NCBI GenBank assembly: GCA_963732335.1
Contig: CAVSZO010000063.1
Location: 1-64,000, forward strand
DNA: 64,000 bases
Source of the DNA: Desertimonas sp963732335
GTDB taxonomy: Bacteria > Actinomycetota > Acidimicrobiia > Acidimicrobiales > Ilumatobacteraceae
Direction of reading: 5' to 3'
Of the stretch, positions 33,572 through 43,138 are shown in pieces; positions within the stretch are counted from its first letter, which is position 1; every line of letters begins with the position of its first letter. A model generated the notes under the pieces. It saw only the letters and a program-made list of their open reading frames with translations, had not been told where the DNA came from and searched no databases. Both the position numbers and the translations under genes were made by a program.

Positions 33572-34678
33572 GTGTCGGTGGCCAGTGGCGAACTCGTTGA
33601 TCCTGGTTCGCTTCGGGCTCGACTCACGGGTCGCGCGCTTGGGGCTGCCGGGTTCTTCCCGGTCTGGCTCGTCATCGTCGCCCTATTCCTCGTTGCGGCA
33701 TTCGTCGCGCCGAACACGATCTCGGACACCTCGTTCTCGCAGATCTGGCCGTTTGCGAGCGTCCTAGCCGTCGCTGCGCTGGGCGAGATGCTCGTCGTCA
33801 TGACTGGGGGCATCGATTTGTCGGTCCCGTCCGTCATCACGATGGTCGGAACCGTCTTGCTCGGCGTCGGTTCGGGCGAGAACAACCAGCTCCTGAAAGC
33901 AATCGTCGTCGCCCTCGGGCTGTCGGCGGCCATCGGCCTCATCAACGGAGTGCTCGTGGGTTACATGCACCTCAACCCACTCATCGTCACGTTGGCAGTC
34001 GGTCAGATCGTCCTCGGGTTCACGGCGCAGTACCGCAGCGATATCGCCAACGAGTCATCGGTGCCGCCCTCCCTCGCCGACTGGGCATCGGGCCGGGTCC
34101 TCGGAGTCACGACACTGCTCTGGTTCGGTGCGGTAGTCACCATCGCGGTCGCCATCCTGCTTAATCGCTCGCGGACAGGTCGCCGCCTCCAGGCCGTGGG
34201 TGCCAACGCCCGAGCGGCCTGGATCGCGGGAATCGACGTGCGCCGGTACACGACAGCGGCGTATGTCGCTGCGGCACTGTTGTACGGCAGCGCAGGCATT
34301 CTGCTCGCGGGCTTCATCGGGACTCCAACGCTCACAATTGGCGCGCCCTACCTGCTTGGTCCGATCGCCGCAGTGGTGATCGCCGGGGCGTCGCTGTCCG
34401 GCGGCTTGGCCAGCGCCATTTCGACCTGGGGGGCGGCCTTCGCATTGACGTTTCTCGAGACGATGCTCCGCGTGATGGGCCTGCCCTCAGCGCTCCAGTT
34501 CGTGGTGTTCGGCGCGGCTATCGCCGCTGGCATGGTCATCTCCGGTGATCGCATCGTCGGGGTGGTCGGCATGGCAGTGACAACGCGCTCTCGTTCTCAC
34601 GAGTCCGTGTCAAAGGAGAGCGACGGAGTGCCGATGGTTGCATCACCGGGACGACGTGATGATCGGGACGTCCGATGA
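33572..34678 (+). CDS. ABC importer permease (RbsC type), first
   Basis: Inner-membrane permease of 368 residues, BPD_transp_2 family. Hydrophobic helices begin at AAGFFPVWLVIVALFLVAAF. The family loop EMLVVMTGGIDLSVPSVITM (about 72-91) and the cytoplasmic loop SRTGRRLQAVGANARAAWIA (about 202) are clear. A conserved ASLSGGLASAISTWGAAFAL segment follows. GTG 33572 is preceded by AAGAAGGGGGC. The C-terminal tail is long and hydrophilic (SRSHESVSKESDGVPMVASP) and runs into the ATPase gene, whose ATG overlaps the stop as ATGA. It probably forms a heterodimer with the permease at 36351. Confidence 0.9.
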   Translation: MSVASGELVDPGSLRARLTGRALGAAGFFPVWLVIVALFLVAAFVAPNTISDTSFSQIWPFASVLAVAALGEMLVVMTGGIDLSVPSVITMVGTVLLGVGSGENNQLLKAIVVALGLSAAIGLINGVLVGYMHLNPLIVTLAVGQIVLGFTAQYRSDIANESSVPPSLADWASGRVLGVTTLLWFGAVVTIAVAILLNRSRTGRRLQAVGANARAAWIAGIDVRRYTTAAYVAAALLYGSAGILLAGFIGTPTLTIGAPYLLGPIAAVVIAGASLSGGLASAISTWGAAFALTFLETMLRVMGLPSALQFVVFGAAIAAGMVISGDRIVGVVGMAVTTRSRSHESVSKESDGVPMVASPGRRDDRDVR

Positions 34679-36363
34679 CGCAGTCGGAGGCCGGTCCGAA
34701 TGCAGAGTCGGTCAGCCTGTCGACCAGATCGCCGCTCCTCGTCATCGATTCGGTGTCGAAGCGGTTCGGCACGGTACAGGCGCTCTCGCACGTGTCGCTG
34801 GACTGCGAGCCAGGCGAGATCCACGGGGTGCTTGGTGAGAATGGGTCCGGGAAGTCCACACTGTTCGGCATCGCCTCGGGTGTGATCACCTCAGACAGCG
34901 GCCGGGTGGTGATCGCCGGCGAGGAACTTCAGGTCGGACATCCCTCTGCAGCCCTTGAAAGAGGGTTGGCGATGGCGTATCAGACGTACTCGCTGGTGCC
35001 GGAGCTCTCGATCGCCCACAACCTGCTCCTTTCGGTTCCACCCTCACGGCGCCCGAAACGGTTCGCCGAGGCGATCGACTGGGCGTCCCAGGAACTCGAT
35101 CGACTCGACGTGGATCTCGACCCGAGCACAAGGGTGGGCGACCTGAGGCTGGCGGAGCGCCAGTTCCTGGAGGTCGTCAAGGCCCTGGTGGCACGTCCAC
35201 GCGTGCTCCTGCTCGACGAGCCGACTACAGCTCTCGGCATCGAAGAGGTCCGTCGCGTCCACTCGCTCGTGTCCGAGGCGGTGAAGGGCGGGGCCGGCGT
35301 GATGTACGTCAGCCACCGGCTCTCCGAAATCATGGCGGTCGCCGACCGACTTACCATCCTGCGCGATGGCGAGCGGATCGGCACGTTCGCTGCCGACTCC
35401 GTCACCGAGGACGAAGTCGTTGCCCTGATGATCGGACGACCGGTCGAGCTGGCGTTCCCGGAGCGATCCGACGCCACGGCCGCGGCCGAAGCGCGACTCG
35501 TGGTACACGCGCTCCGTGGCGAACGTTTTGGGCCCGTCAACATGGATCTCCGCCCCGGAGAGATCGTTGGGCTCGCGGGTGCTGAGGGAAACGGACAAGA
35601 GCAGATCATGCGGGCACTCGCCGGCGTCGATGCCGCATCATCTGGAGAGATCCGGATTGATGGCGTCGAGGTCCGTCCACAGGCGCCGGCTCACGCACTC
35701 GATCGCGGGATCATGCTGCTCAGCGGCGAACGTGTTCGCGAGTCGTTGTTTCCCGTCCTCGGAGTGCGCGCCAACGCCACCATCGGAGTCCTGCGGAGAT
35801 TTGCCCGCCTGGGCTTCGTGAACCGCCGAGACGAGTCTCACGCCGCCGCCGACGTCGTACGACAGCTCAATGTCCGTACTCCGTCGATCGAGCAACCGGT
35901 CCGCTTCCTGTCTGGTGGCAATCAGCAAAAGGTCGTGTTGGCCCGACCGATCCTTAGCGATGTTGACGTCTTGCTGGCAGAGGAGCCGACCCAGGGCGTC
36001 GACATCAGGAGCCGGTTCGAGATCTACGAGGCGTTGCGGTCGAGATCGAGTCGCGGGATGTCGATTCTCGTTCGCTCCGCCGACGCCATCGAACTGGCTG
36101 GGATCTGCGATCGGGTGGTCATCGTGTCGCGTGGCCAGATCGTCCGTGAGGTCAGTGGAGCGGATCTCTCCGAGGATCGCATCGTCGAAGCCATCATCCG
36201 CACACAGTCCGTGGCGCATCGCCCGCCAGCCGCAGTCGCGGGCACTGCATTGCACCCGCGCCGGACCACGTCGACAGTTCGGCGGTTGACGCACCGCTAC
36301 CCCAGCGACAGGCGAGACCACCAGCCGCGGCCGCACTGGACCGCCCGTGGGTGCCCGTCGTGA
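34675..36363 (+). CDS. ABC importer ATPase with two nucleotide-binding domains (RbsA/MglA type)
   Basis: Cytoplasmic ATPase of 562 residues. The first domain has Walker A GENGSGKST (about residue 57), signature LRLAERQFLEVVKAL and Walker B VLLLDEPTTALG (about 178). The second, degenerate as usual in this family, has GAEGNGQEQIMRALAG, signature FLSGGNQQKVVLARPI and VLLAEEPTQGVDIRSRFEIY. The ATG overlaps the first permease stop (ATGA). The last 45 residues (RRTTSTVRRLTHRYPSDRRD ...) are Arg-rich and unlike other members; the +2 frame over the same stretch (DAPLPQRQARPPAAAALDRP) reads into the next permease. So the gene end may have been altered by a frameshift. Confidence 0.9.
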   Translation: MTQSEAGPNAESVSLSTRSPLLVIDSVSKRFGTVQALSHVSLDCEPGEIHGVLGENGSGKSTLFGIASGVITSDSGRVVIAGEELQVGHPSAALERGLAMAYQTYSLVPELSIAHNLLLSVPPSRRPKRFAEAIDWASQELDRLDVDLDPSTRVGDLRLAERQFLEVVKALVARPRVLLLDEPTTALGIEEVRRVHSLVSEAVKGGAGVMYVSHRLSEIMAVADRLTILRDGERIGTFAADSVTEDEVVALMIGRPVELAFPERSDATAAAEARLVVHALRGERFGPVNMDLRPGEIVGLAGAEGNGQEQIMRALAGVDAASSGEIRIDGVEVRPQAPAHALDRGIMLLSGERVRESLFPVLGVRANATIGVLRRFARLGFVNRRDESHAAADVVRQLNVRTPSIEQPVRFLSGGNQQKVVLARPILSDVDVLLAEEPTQGVDIRSRFEIYEALRSRSSRGMSILVRSADAIELAGICDRVVIVSRGQIVREVSGADLSEDRIVEAIIRTQSVAHRPPAAVAGTALHPRRTTSTVRRLTHRYPSDRRDHQPRPHWTARGCPS

Positions 36364-37304
36364 CGCTCGCCGTCCTTTCGCTCCTCGTCGCTACGTACAC
36401 GTGGCAACGGTCCGACGCCTTCCTCACCGAGTTCAACATGAAGTCGCTTCTACTGCTCACCGTGCCACTGGCGTTCGCCTCGATGGGTCAGCTGCACGCC
36501 ATGCTTCTCGGAGCGTTCGACGTGTCGATCGGTGCACTAATGGGCCTGACGGTCGTCTGCGCATCGTTCTTTGTGACGGATCCGTCGTGGGTTTGGAACC
36601 TGCTGGGGATCACCGGACTGTTCGCGATTGCCGCTCTTGTGGGACTCGTGAACTTTGTCCTGATTCGATGGCTATCGATCCCATCGATCATTGCGACGAT
36701 CGCGACGCTGAGCGTCTTGCAAGGGATCACGCTGATGCTTCGCCCGACACCAGATGGGCTCATCAGTGCCTCGTTCGTCGACGCCATGACGACAAGTTGG
36801 GGGTTCGTTCCCTACTCGTTCCTCGGCGTCGTCGCTCTCGCTCTCGTACTCGACCTCTGGCTGTATCGCACCCGGGACGGCCTTACCACTCGAGCGGTCG
36901 GACTCGACGACACCTCCGCCAGAAGGGTCGGTGTCTCAGCGAACATCCGCTTCCTCCGTGCACTGCTCTTGTCCAGCATGTTCGCATGTGCTGGCGGCCT
37001 ATTCCTGGCCGCACTCGTGGGTATCGGCGACCCACGTTTGGGTACGTCGTTCACGCTGCCCACGCTCGCCGCGGCCGTCCTCGGCGGTGCAGCGCTCGGG
37101 GGAGGCCGCGGCTCATTCATCGGTGCCGTCAACGGCGCACTCTTCCTGACACTGATCATCAACGTGCTTCCCTTCCTGGGCTGGCCTGCCGCGTGGGGTG
37201 ACATCGCCCGAGGCGGTGTCACGCTCGCCGCCCTGGCACTGTTCAGGGCTCCGGAGCTGTGGCAGACGATTCGCCGGGCACGTCACCAGCTGGCGACAGG
37301 TTGA
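36351..37304 (+). CDS. ABC importer permease (RbsC type), second
   Basis: Inner-membrane permease of 317 residues with about nine hydrophobic segments, starting TLAVLSLLVATYTWQRSDAF. It has the family loop ASMGQLHAMLLGAFDVSIGA (about 42-61) and RTRDGLTTRAVGLDDTSARR (about 168). The GTG at 36351 overlaps the ATPase gene by 13 bases. The same frame is open further upstream with a Pro/Ala/Arg-rich stretch but has no start codon there, so the true N-terminus could be longer if the ATPase tail is frameshifted. Last gene of the importer. Two different permeases plus a double ATPase and one binding protein make a complete transporter. Confidence 0.88.
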   Translation: MPVVTLAVLSLLVATYTWQRSDAFLTEFNMKSLLLLTVPLAFASMGQLHAMLLGAFDVSIGALMGLTVVCASFFVTDPSWVWNLLGITGLFAIAALVGLVNFVLIRWLSIPSIIATIATLSVLQGITLMLRPTPDGLISASFVDAMTTSWGFVPYSFLGVVALALVLDLWLYRTRDGLTTRAVGLDDTSARRVGVSANIRFLRALLLSSMFACAGGLFLAALVGIGDPRLGTSFTLPTLAAAVLGGAALGGGRGSFIGAVNGALFLTLIINVLPFLGWPAAWGDIARGGVTLAALALFRAPELWQTIRRARHQLATG

Positions 37305-37923
37305 ATGTTGGGGGACCGACAGCTTCCCGGACTGGACCGCCTGAGCCCCGAGTCGTCGGCCACGCTCTCGACGACCCAACCACGGCACCTCCCGCGCAGA
37401 CAGAGCGAACAGCGGAGAAGCTCACCGGGATCGAAATCCGGACGCCACACCGCGGACACCACGTCCAGACACCTGGAAGCGTCGTCGAGGGTCGTTCGCC
37501 CGCGCCATAACTTCAACACCGAACGACATCGACGAACTCGTCGTCGCCGCGCCAGAACGGCATCTGTCCATTGGGTGGCTATGCAAGGCGGGTCTCACTG
37601 ATCGGGGCGTCGCCGGCGTCATCACCGTCCATCGGAGCGCACTGACATCCGATCGACGACTCCAGAGGACACTCCCGAGCCTTCTGTGCCGCCGCGGAAG
37701 AGGAGCGGGAACTCTCCTCGGCGCACCGACCTGAGCGTCAGATGCCTGGCACTATCGGATGGCAGGGCCAGGGACCATCGCCGTGATGCTCGGACGGTCG
37801 GGGAGATCTCGTGTTGTGGTGCAGACCAGGTCGTCGATCAGGTCAGCCACTTATCTTGGACTCCGCCGCGAGGACCATGCATTTTCCGTGGACGGCCCGG
37901 TGGATCGACGCGACCATCCCGAC
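37305..37923. other. Spacer after the importer operon
   Basis: No gene I can support in 600 bases. It contains the pair ACCGAACGACATCGACGAAC (about 37517) and AGAACGGCATCTG (about 37552), a copy of the recurrent spacer pattern. Confidence 0.4.
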
Positions 37924-38776
37924 ATGCACGTGTATCGTCGGCGACGAGGTCGGTCACTCCTCGTGGCGTTTCCGCTGGCCGTCATTGCTGGCGCCATCCC
38001 GGCCATGACGACCGCCACCACAGCTCCTGTGTCCACGACGGTCTCGACGCCGGCGGCCGCAGACGGCCATCGATGGTTCCTTCGATATCGGGGGCCGCAG
38101 CCTGTTCATCGCTTGTCGGGGTACCGGGACGCCCACGCTCGTATTCCTCGTGGGCACCGGTTGGCCGAGCAACCAGATGGCCTCGATCGAGGATCGCTTC
38201 GGGGACGACGTGCGCGTCTGCCACTACGACCGGGCCGGTGAAGGCCACAGCGACCCTCCCGACACGCCGGCGACTGTGGAAACGGTCGTTGAGGATCTGG
38301 CGGCGTTGCTCGATGCGGCCGCGGTTCCGACGCCTTATGTCCTCGTTGGTCAATCCGTCGGGGGCGACCAGGCGTGGCTGTTCGCCGATCGACACCCCGA
38401 GGACGTCGCCGGATTGCTCATCATGAACGCCGGGTTCTTTGAACTCGACTGGGACGAGCTCGAGGGTGCCCTGACCGAGGAGGAGATCGCCGGCGAGCGC
38501 GAGTTCTCGGAGCAAAACCTCGGCCCATTGCTGCAGGCAGCAACACCGCCCGACGACATCCCCTACACCGTGATGATGTCGACCGACGCCCAGTGTGAGG
38601 CACCCGGCGATATCTGCCACCGGATCTATCCATTCTTCGAGGCCTGGGGCGAGGAGCTCGCTGGCCGAACGCCCAATGGACGGCTCGTCTCGGTGGACGC
38701 AGGTCACGAGATCTGGCCCAGCGAGCCCGACCTCGTCGACGCCGAGATCCAACGACTCATCGACCTTGCTCGTTGA
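37924..38776 (+). pseudogene. Exported alpha/beta hydrolase, frameshifted
   Basis: The first frame gives a signal peptide, MHVYRRRRGRSLLVAFPLAV and IAGAIPAMTTATTAPVSTTV. At about 38065-38072 the reading moves to another frame: GSFDIGGRSLFIACRGTGTP, TLVFLVGTGWPSNQMASIED, DRAGEGHSDPP, then the nucleophile elbow LVGQSVGGDQAWLF. The base His is in VSVDAGHEIWPSEP near the end, and the frame closes at 38776. The two frames join into one exported serine hydrolase of about 284 residues. The sequence has one indel, so the protein is lost unless this is a sequencing error. From the ATG at 38150 a shortened cytoplasmic form without the oxyanion strand is possible. Confidence 0.8.
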
Positions 38777-39229
38777 CCAGGTCACACCGATCGTCTTCAG
38801 AATCGCGTGTCGATCTCGACAGTCGAGCCGGCGGTCGTTACTCGGCACCCCGCCTGCGCAAAGGTAAATCGCATCGGCCGCAGCCGCACGGAACGACGCG
38901 CCAGACGCAGCGCGGCGTCGCGAGCCGCCCAGATCGGCATGGACCTGTCTGTCAAACCCACGTCTCGAGCTCGGTCTGGTAGACCCGTCGACATAGCCGA
39001 GGCGAGACACACCAGGCGCTTGGCAGGGTTGTCGGCATTGACGCTCAGGGAGTTACGCGCAACGCCGTCACGCCCCAGCGATCATGCGTCGCCTCGCCTC
39101 CATCGACGCCGCACCGATTCCTCGTCGACGGAACTCTTCTACAACCGCGATCGCCAACTCAGGGGTGTGCTCGTAGACGAAGCGCTCCGTGCGCAGTCTC
39201 AGTGAGGATCCGGTACCAGACCAACTGGG

Positions 39230-39298
39230 TGGGCAGAAGGGAGTCGAACCCCGGAGCTTCGGTGTGAACGAAGTGCTCTACTACCGAGCCAACCGCCC
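39230..39298 (-). tRNA. tRNA-Val (CAC)-like, possibly decayed
   Basis: Acceptor start GGGCGG pairs with CTGCCC at the other end. The D stem is GCTC/GAGC with a short loop (GGTAGTA). The anticodon arm CTTCG-TTCACAC-CGAAG is perfect and gives anticodon CAC. The T loop is TTCGACT, but the outer T-stem pairs are poor. Total length is only 69 nt. It may be a functional but odd tRNA, or a pseudo-tRNA kept as an integration landmark. Confidence 0.5.
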
Positions 39299-39329
39299 GG
39301 GCCGCTCCCCACCCGTGGGGGAGCGGCCC
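39299..39329 (-). terminator. Strong hairpin after the PRC-barrel gene, copy 1
   Basis: GGGCCGCTCCCC and GGGGAGCGGCCC face each other across a 6-7 base loop (ACCCGTG). It directly follows the PRC-barrel gene on the minus strand and abuts the tRNA-like sequence. No T-run follows, so it may be a terminator without the usual tail or a processing signal. Confidence 0.6.
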
Positions 39330-39337
39330 GGTGTGTG

Positions 39338-39808
39338 CTACCGCCGTGTCTCGGTGACGACGTAGCGGCGCAGGCGGGTCTTGCCGGACGGCACTGTCTC
39401 GGCAACGTCGCTGCGCTCCATCGAGCGGACCTTGAAGTCGGTGTCGATCCTCGGATAGGTGCCGTAACTACGGTCGTCGTAGGCGAACCCGTAATGATCG
39501 AACAGGCGCTGCTCATCCCTGGAGCCGAGGCCGAGAGCACCCGTGTCGAGGGTATGCGGGTCGGTGTTGGGGGCCTTCTTGACCGTGTCCTTGGTGTAGG
39601 GCACCTGGAGGTCGTCGTCGTAGAGGGTCGCCCCGGAGATCGGGACGAAGCTGGTGTTCATCCCGAACAAGCCGGTGCGGACGGCCAACCACTCCGGTCG
39701 TCCGGTGATGTCGTCGTAGTAGATGGCGTCGATCGAGCCGATCATGTCGCCGTCGCTGTCGTAGACATCGTGGTCGATCCAGCCCTCATAGCTGGTGGTC
39801 TTCTCCAT
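39338..39808 (-). CDS. PRC-barrel domain protein, copy 1
   Basis: A 156-residue cytoplasmic protein. MEKTTSYEGWIDHDVYDSDG, DMIGSIDAIYYDDITGRPEW and VRTGLFGMNTSFVPISGATL form a PRC barrel, a small beta fold that binds protein or RNA partners and is common in stress proteins. The second half (VKKAPNTDPHTLDTGALGLG, DTDFKVRSMERSDVAETVPS) links to a short tail like that of YsnF/DUF2382 proteins. GGAGG lies seven bases before the ATG. Copy 2 at 50080 differs at five residues only (M22K, M50I, L62V, D64N, S114N approximately). All changes are single substitutions and both copies are intact, so both are probably under selection. Confidence 0.88.
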   Translation of the reverse strand: MEKTTSYEGWIDHDVYDSDGDMIGSIDAIYYDDITGRPEWLAVRTGLFGMNTSFVPISGATLYDDDLQVPYTKDTVKKAPNTDPHTLDTGALGLGSRDEQRLFDHYGFAYDDRSYGTYPRIDTDFKVRSMERSDVAETVPSGKTRLRRYVVTETRR

Positions 39809-39995
39809 GGAGTTACCTCCAATCGTGAGTGCGGCCCATGCCGCTACGCGTCTGGTACCCCAATGGGTCGCCGAGCGATACGGCGAACACACGGCGCTTC
39901 AGCGGGCCGCCCCCACCAGCGGTTTAAGCGCAACAGTGCAGCACTCGGCACATCGATCCGTCGACACCCAGCCGGATGATGGTCTGCCACAAACC

Positions 39996-40113
39996 ACCTG
40001 CCTGCGCACCCGACGCAATCGACAGGCCATGTGTTCACAACTACAAGCGGACAAACGGAGCACTCGCCGCTGGCAGCATGTCCAGCAGTACGCCCCAAGC
40101 CAACTCTGACGTG
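39996..40113. repeat. Direct-repeat block, copy 1 (shorter)
   Basis: Begins ACCTGCCTGCGCAC and runs through ACAAGCGGACAAACGGAGCA to CCAAGCCAACTCTGACGTG. The same block occurs at 49752-49904 and 50740-50893, where it continues another 40 bases (CCTGTCGCCGATCGAGCGAC...). Here the match ends after GACGTG. Confidence 0.8.
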
Positions 40114-40375
40114 ATCGCCGAGATCATGACCAGAACAGAGCCACCTCGGTAGCGGCCAGTCCGCGGGTCCCGAGACCGCCTGCGACGACTGGAGTCGCTG
40201 CTGTCGGCCGGTGGCGCCGACAGGATGAACGCGGCGTTGGCCACCTCCCCTCGTCTTCGAAGGTCACATCGAATCGGTCGAGGCTCTGGCGGGCTGTCCT
40301 TCGTACGTGCCTTCGGCGAGACGCTGGCCGTAGGTGGTCGACCGATCACCCCGTTGCGACACGGTGGAACCGGGC

Positions 40376-41906
40376 TCAAACCTCCCGCAGGTAGAGCACC
40401 GACGGGCCGGGTGAGGCGAAGGGGGGCGTGAAGTCCACGACCTGCTCACCGACGGCGGTGATCGCGGCCGCCCCTGTCCATGTGCGGGTGTCGACGTTGA
40501 ACCACCTCGGCCGGTAGGTGCCAGCTGCAAGGGTCACCGTGAAGCTTGCGTCAGGTTCGGGCTGGAGGATGATGTACTCGATGCCGGGGTTTGCCAACGC
40601 GTAGCCGGTAGATGTCAGGTCGCCGCGGGGCTCGGTTGCCAACAGGTCGATCTCGTCCGCGAGTCGGCGTACGTCTCCTTGGGCGAGCCTGGCGGACTCG
40701 AGGAAGTCGAAGTCCGGGTTTGGCTGGGTGGGATCGCCGATTGCGCAGTCGAGTTGGCTGGAGTACAGGCCACGGGTGAACGACCTCCAGGCCCAGACCG
40801 CGTCGACGTCACACGGCGCGTAGTGGTCGTGGTCAGAGATGATCACTTTGGCACCTGTCGCCGCCGGTGGGTCGTTGCGGTAGTCGTCAACGGGCGGGTA
40901 CGTGCCGGGCATGATCCAGTCTGCCGGGGACTCGAACAGCCAGTCGTCTCTCCCCTGCGGCCAGATCGCCGACATGCCGACGGGGTGAGTTTGGTAGTCC
41001 ATTTCGGACTCGTACTGTGTGACGTAGTCGATGACGTCGTACTGCCACGAGACCGAGCCCGTCCAGGACTCGTTGGCCACCTCGTAGAGAACGTTGTCGA
41101 GGTCGTGCACCGTGTCGATCACCTTGCGTACGTAGGCCCGCTGCAGCGCGAGCACCGGTGCAGCAACGTTGGCCGATTGGTAGTCGTCGATGGAGTCGAT
41201 GTCGATGTCATTGACGTTGTTCGGGCCGTCGAAGGGATGCCCGGCCACCATCGTGTCGTCATCGCATTGGTGGAGACAGAAACCTTCGAAGAGCATGACC
41301 GAGACGTAGAACCCGCGGTCACCGGCTTCGATGATCCGCGCCCGCAGGCGGTCGAAGTAGGTCGCGTCGAACGTGGCGAGGTCGAACTTCGGTTCGCCGT
41401 CATAGGCCACGCCTGGACCGGTCCGCTGCCACGGGTGCGGAGCCACACAATAGGGACCTCCCGTGTCGAGGTCGGGCGGGAGCTTGAACTTGAAGTGCTC
41501 CCACCGCCATCCGCGGATGAAGTTCATGTGGTGGGACTCGAGGAAGTCCAGATACGCCGTCCAGTCGAACGACGGGCCTGGTTGGTCGCAGCTACCCAAT
41601 CCCGACGCCGTCCTGCAGGTTGTTCCACAGGTTCGAGCCGACGAGGTACACCGCCTCGTCGCCCGACCCGGCAGTGAAGAAGCGAGGGTTCTCCGACGAG
41701 ACCACCAACGGGCCATCGGCTGACATCGCCGCTCCCGCGGCAGGGCCATCACCGGGCACAGAGCCGACGATCACCGAGACGGCAACCGCGACGGCGGCAA
41801 TGACTGCGACACCACGCCCCGTGCCGACGAACAGCTGCCTACCGGCGACCCGCCTGGTCAAGCGCCTCGACCACGATCGCCGCCAAGAGCATCTCAAGAG
41901 TTTCAC
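40376..41906 (-). pseudogene. Exported glycoside hydrolase-like protein, one frameshift
   Basis: The first frame (GTG 41906) starts VKLLRCSWRRSWSRRLTRRV, has a membrane or signal helix (GVAVIAAVAVAVSVIVGSVP), then NPRFFTAGSGDEAVYLVGSN and LWNNLQDGVGIG and a stop at 41592. The next frame continues SCDQPGPSFDWTAYLDFLES, HHMNFIRGWRWEHFKFKLPP, then NVLYEVANESW, an Asn-Glu pair at the place of the acid/base in clan A glycosidases. The C-terminus (FTVTLAAGTYRPRWFNVDTR, FASPGPSVLYLREV) is a putative collagen-binding-type beta domain. One G too many in the run ATTGGGTAG explains the break. If joined, it would be an exported or anchored carbohydrate-acting enzyme of about 510 residues. Confidence 0.8.
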
Positions 41907-42199
41907 AGGGACATGATCCGCGGCATCCGACTCGCCGTCATCGCCCCCAAGATCGATTCGTCCTCGACCCGAGTCGGACGACACCGGCCGCGAATCTCCA
42001 TCCCACGGCGGACGGAAGCAGCTGTCGGCGATCATTCGCCCAATCTGATCAACACCGCCAAGGCCGGGCCCTCGGAGCTGACCCACTCCATTCGAACAGC
42101 AGTCGTCGACATGAGCGACGATGCGACGGCTGTACACATCATCGAACGACGCCAGCGCCCGATCGAGATTGACAGGATCCCCCACGGCCACCACGACAG
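41907..42199. other. Spacer between the glycosidase-like and hydrolase pseudogenes
   Basis: No gene seen. It may be decayed 3' sequence of the hydrolase gene to the right. Confidence 0.3.
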
Positions 42200-42808
42200 C
42201 CGTGACCGAGACGGGCGAGGTCGTCGTCACCGACCATCACCAGTGTCGGTGCAGTGATCGTGGCGATCTCGCCGACGCTCAAGGTCGGCTCGGTGGTCGC
42301 CATCGCCATGAACCTCTCGAACAGTTCGCCGAAGTGGTCAGGGCCATCGGGAGACCGAGCGGCGTAGGCCTCGAATAGTTGGGCAGCGACCGGCGAGTCC
42401 TCGCCCAGCTCGAGGGGGAGCACTCCGTCGTGGTGGAAGTTGGTGCCAATCACGACCAGACGATCGACCAGCTCCGGGCGACGCATGGCGACGAACAGTC
42501 CGACGATCCCGCCGTCGCTCAACCCGACCAGATGCGCACGACCGCCGACGACCTGTTCGAGCACACCGATGGTTTCTGTGGCCATATCCTCGTAGTGAAC
42601 GCTGCCGGTGTGTCCGCCGTGTAGCCGTGGCCACGACGGTCGAAGGCCACGACCCGGAAGTGCTCGGCAAACGGGTCACCCAACCCGTCGAGCAGCAAGT
42701 CTCTGTTCGACATCCGCCGTGGAGCAACAACACCGTCGCGGCGCCCATGCCGCGGTCCTCCACCCAGGTCAGATGCCCACCAATCGCCACGCGTTCGCCC
42801 ACGACCAT
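42200..42808 (-). pseudogene. Alpha/beta hydrolase remnant, multiple frameshifts
   Basis: Three frames together give MVVGERVAIGGHLTWVEDRG with TVLLLHGG (from 42808), then DGLGDPFAEHFRVVAFDRRG and HGYTADTPAAFTT, then MATETIGVLEQVVGGRAHLV. The last carries the nucleophile elbow VGLSDGGIVGLF and runs on with PELVDRLVVIGTNFHHDGVL to PTLVMVGDDDLARL. The final strand with the catalytic His is missing past about 42200. Frame changes near 42715 and 42600 and loss of the 3' end make it non-functional. Confidence 0.8.
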
Positions 42809-43138
42809 CCCTTACCGCCAATCAGGCTCGATCGTCCCACCCAGACCGTAGTCGCAGGGTGCTTGCAAGGACGCCGACCGCCCGCGAACCAGGCCCGCCT
42901 CGACGCCGTCACTCAACCACTGAACGCGACGACCGAACGAAAACGCGGGCGCGCCAAACCCGCTCCGAATCAGCCATGACCGTGTGGGCGTTGGTCAGCT
43001 CGTGTGACCTGTCGTCGGAGGTTCCGACGAGTTGGGTGGAACCCGGCCGGGTCTCGGGTGCTTGCCGGTTCCGGCTCGTGCCCTCGTTCTCGAGAGGGGT
43101 GGCTTGAGTGCTCGGTCGTGGTGGTTGGAACGTCCCAC
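42809..43138. other. Spacer right of the hydrolase remnant
   Basis: No gene I can support. It probably holds the hydrolase promoter (minus strand) and the 3' flank of the methyltransferase. Confidence 0.3.

Larger units (their letters stand above)
38930..40113. repeat. Copy 1 of the tRNA-Val-like/PRC-barrel repeat unit
   Basis: Matches 49665-50893. Shared parts are 38930-38990 (CAGATCGGCATGGACSTGTC...), then 39167-40113, which includes the tRNA-like sequence, hairpin, PRC-barrel gene and the block 39996-40113. A stretch of about 190 bases between 38990 and 39167 differs from copy 2. Many scattered substitutions show that the duplication is not recent. Confidence 0.85.

Noticed and set aside
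42139..42230. Extending the hydrolase remnant at 42200 into the frame that reads TSPVSVTAVVVAVGDPVNLD.
   Set aside because: The residues do not match the end of an alpha/beta hydrolase and the catalytic His is not found there.
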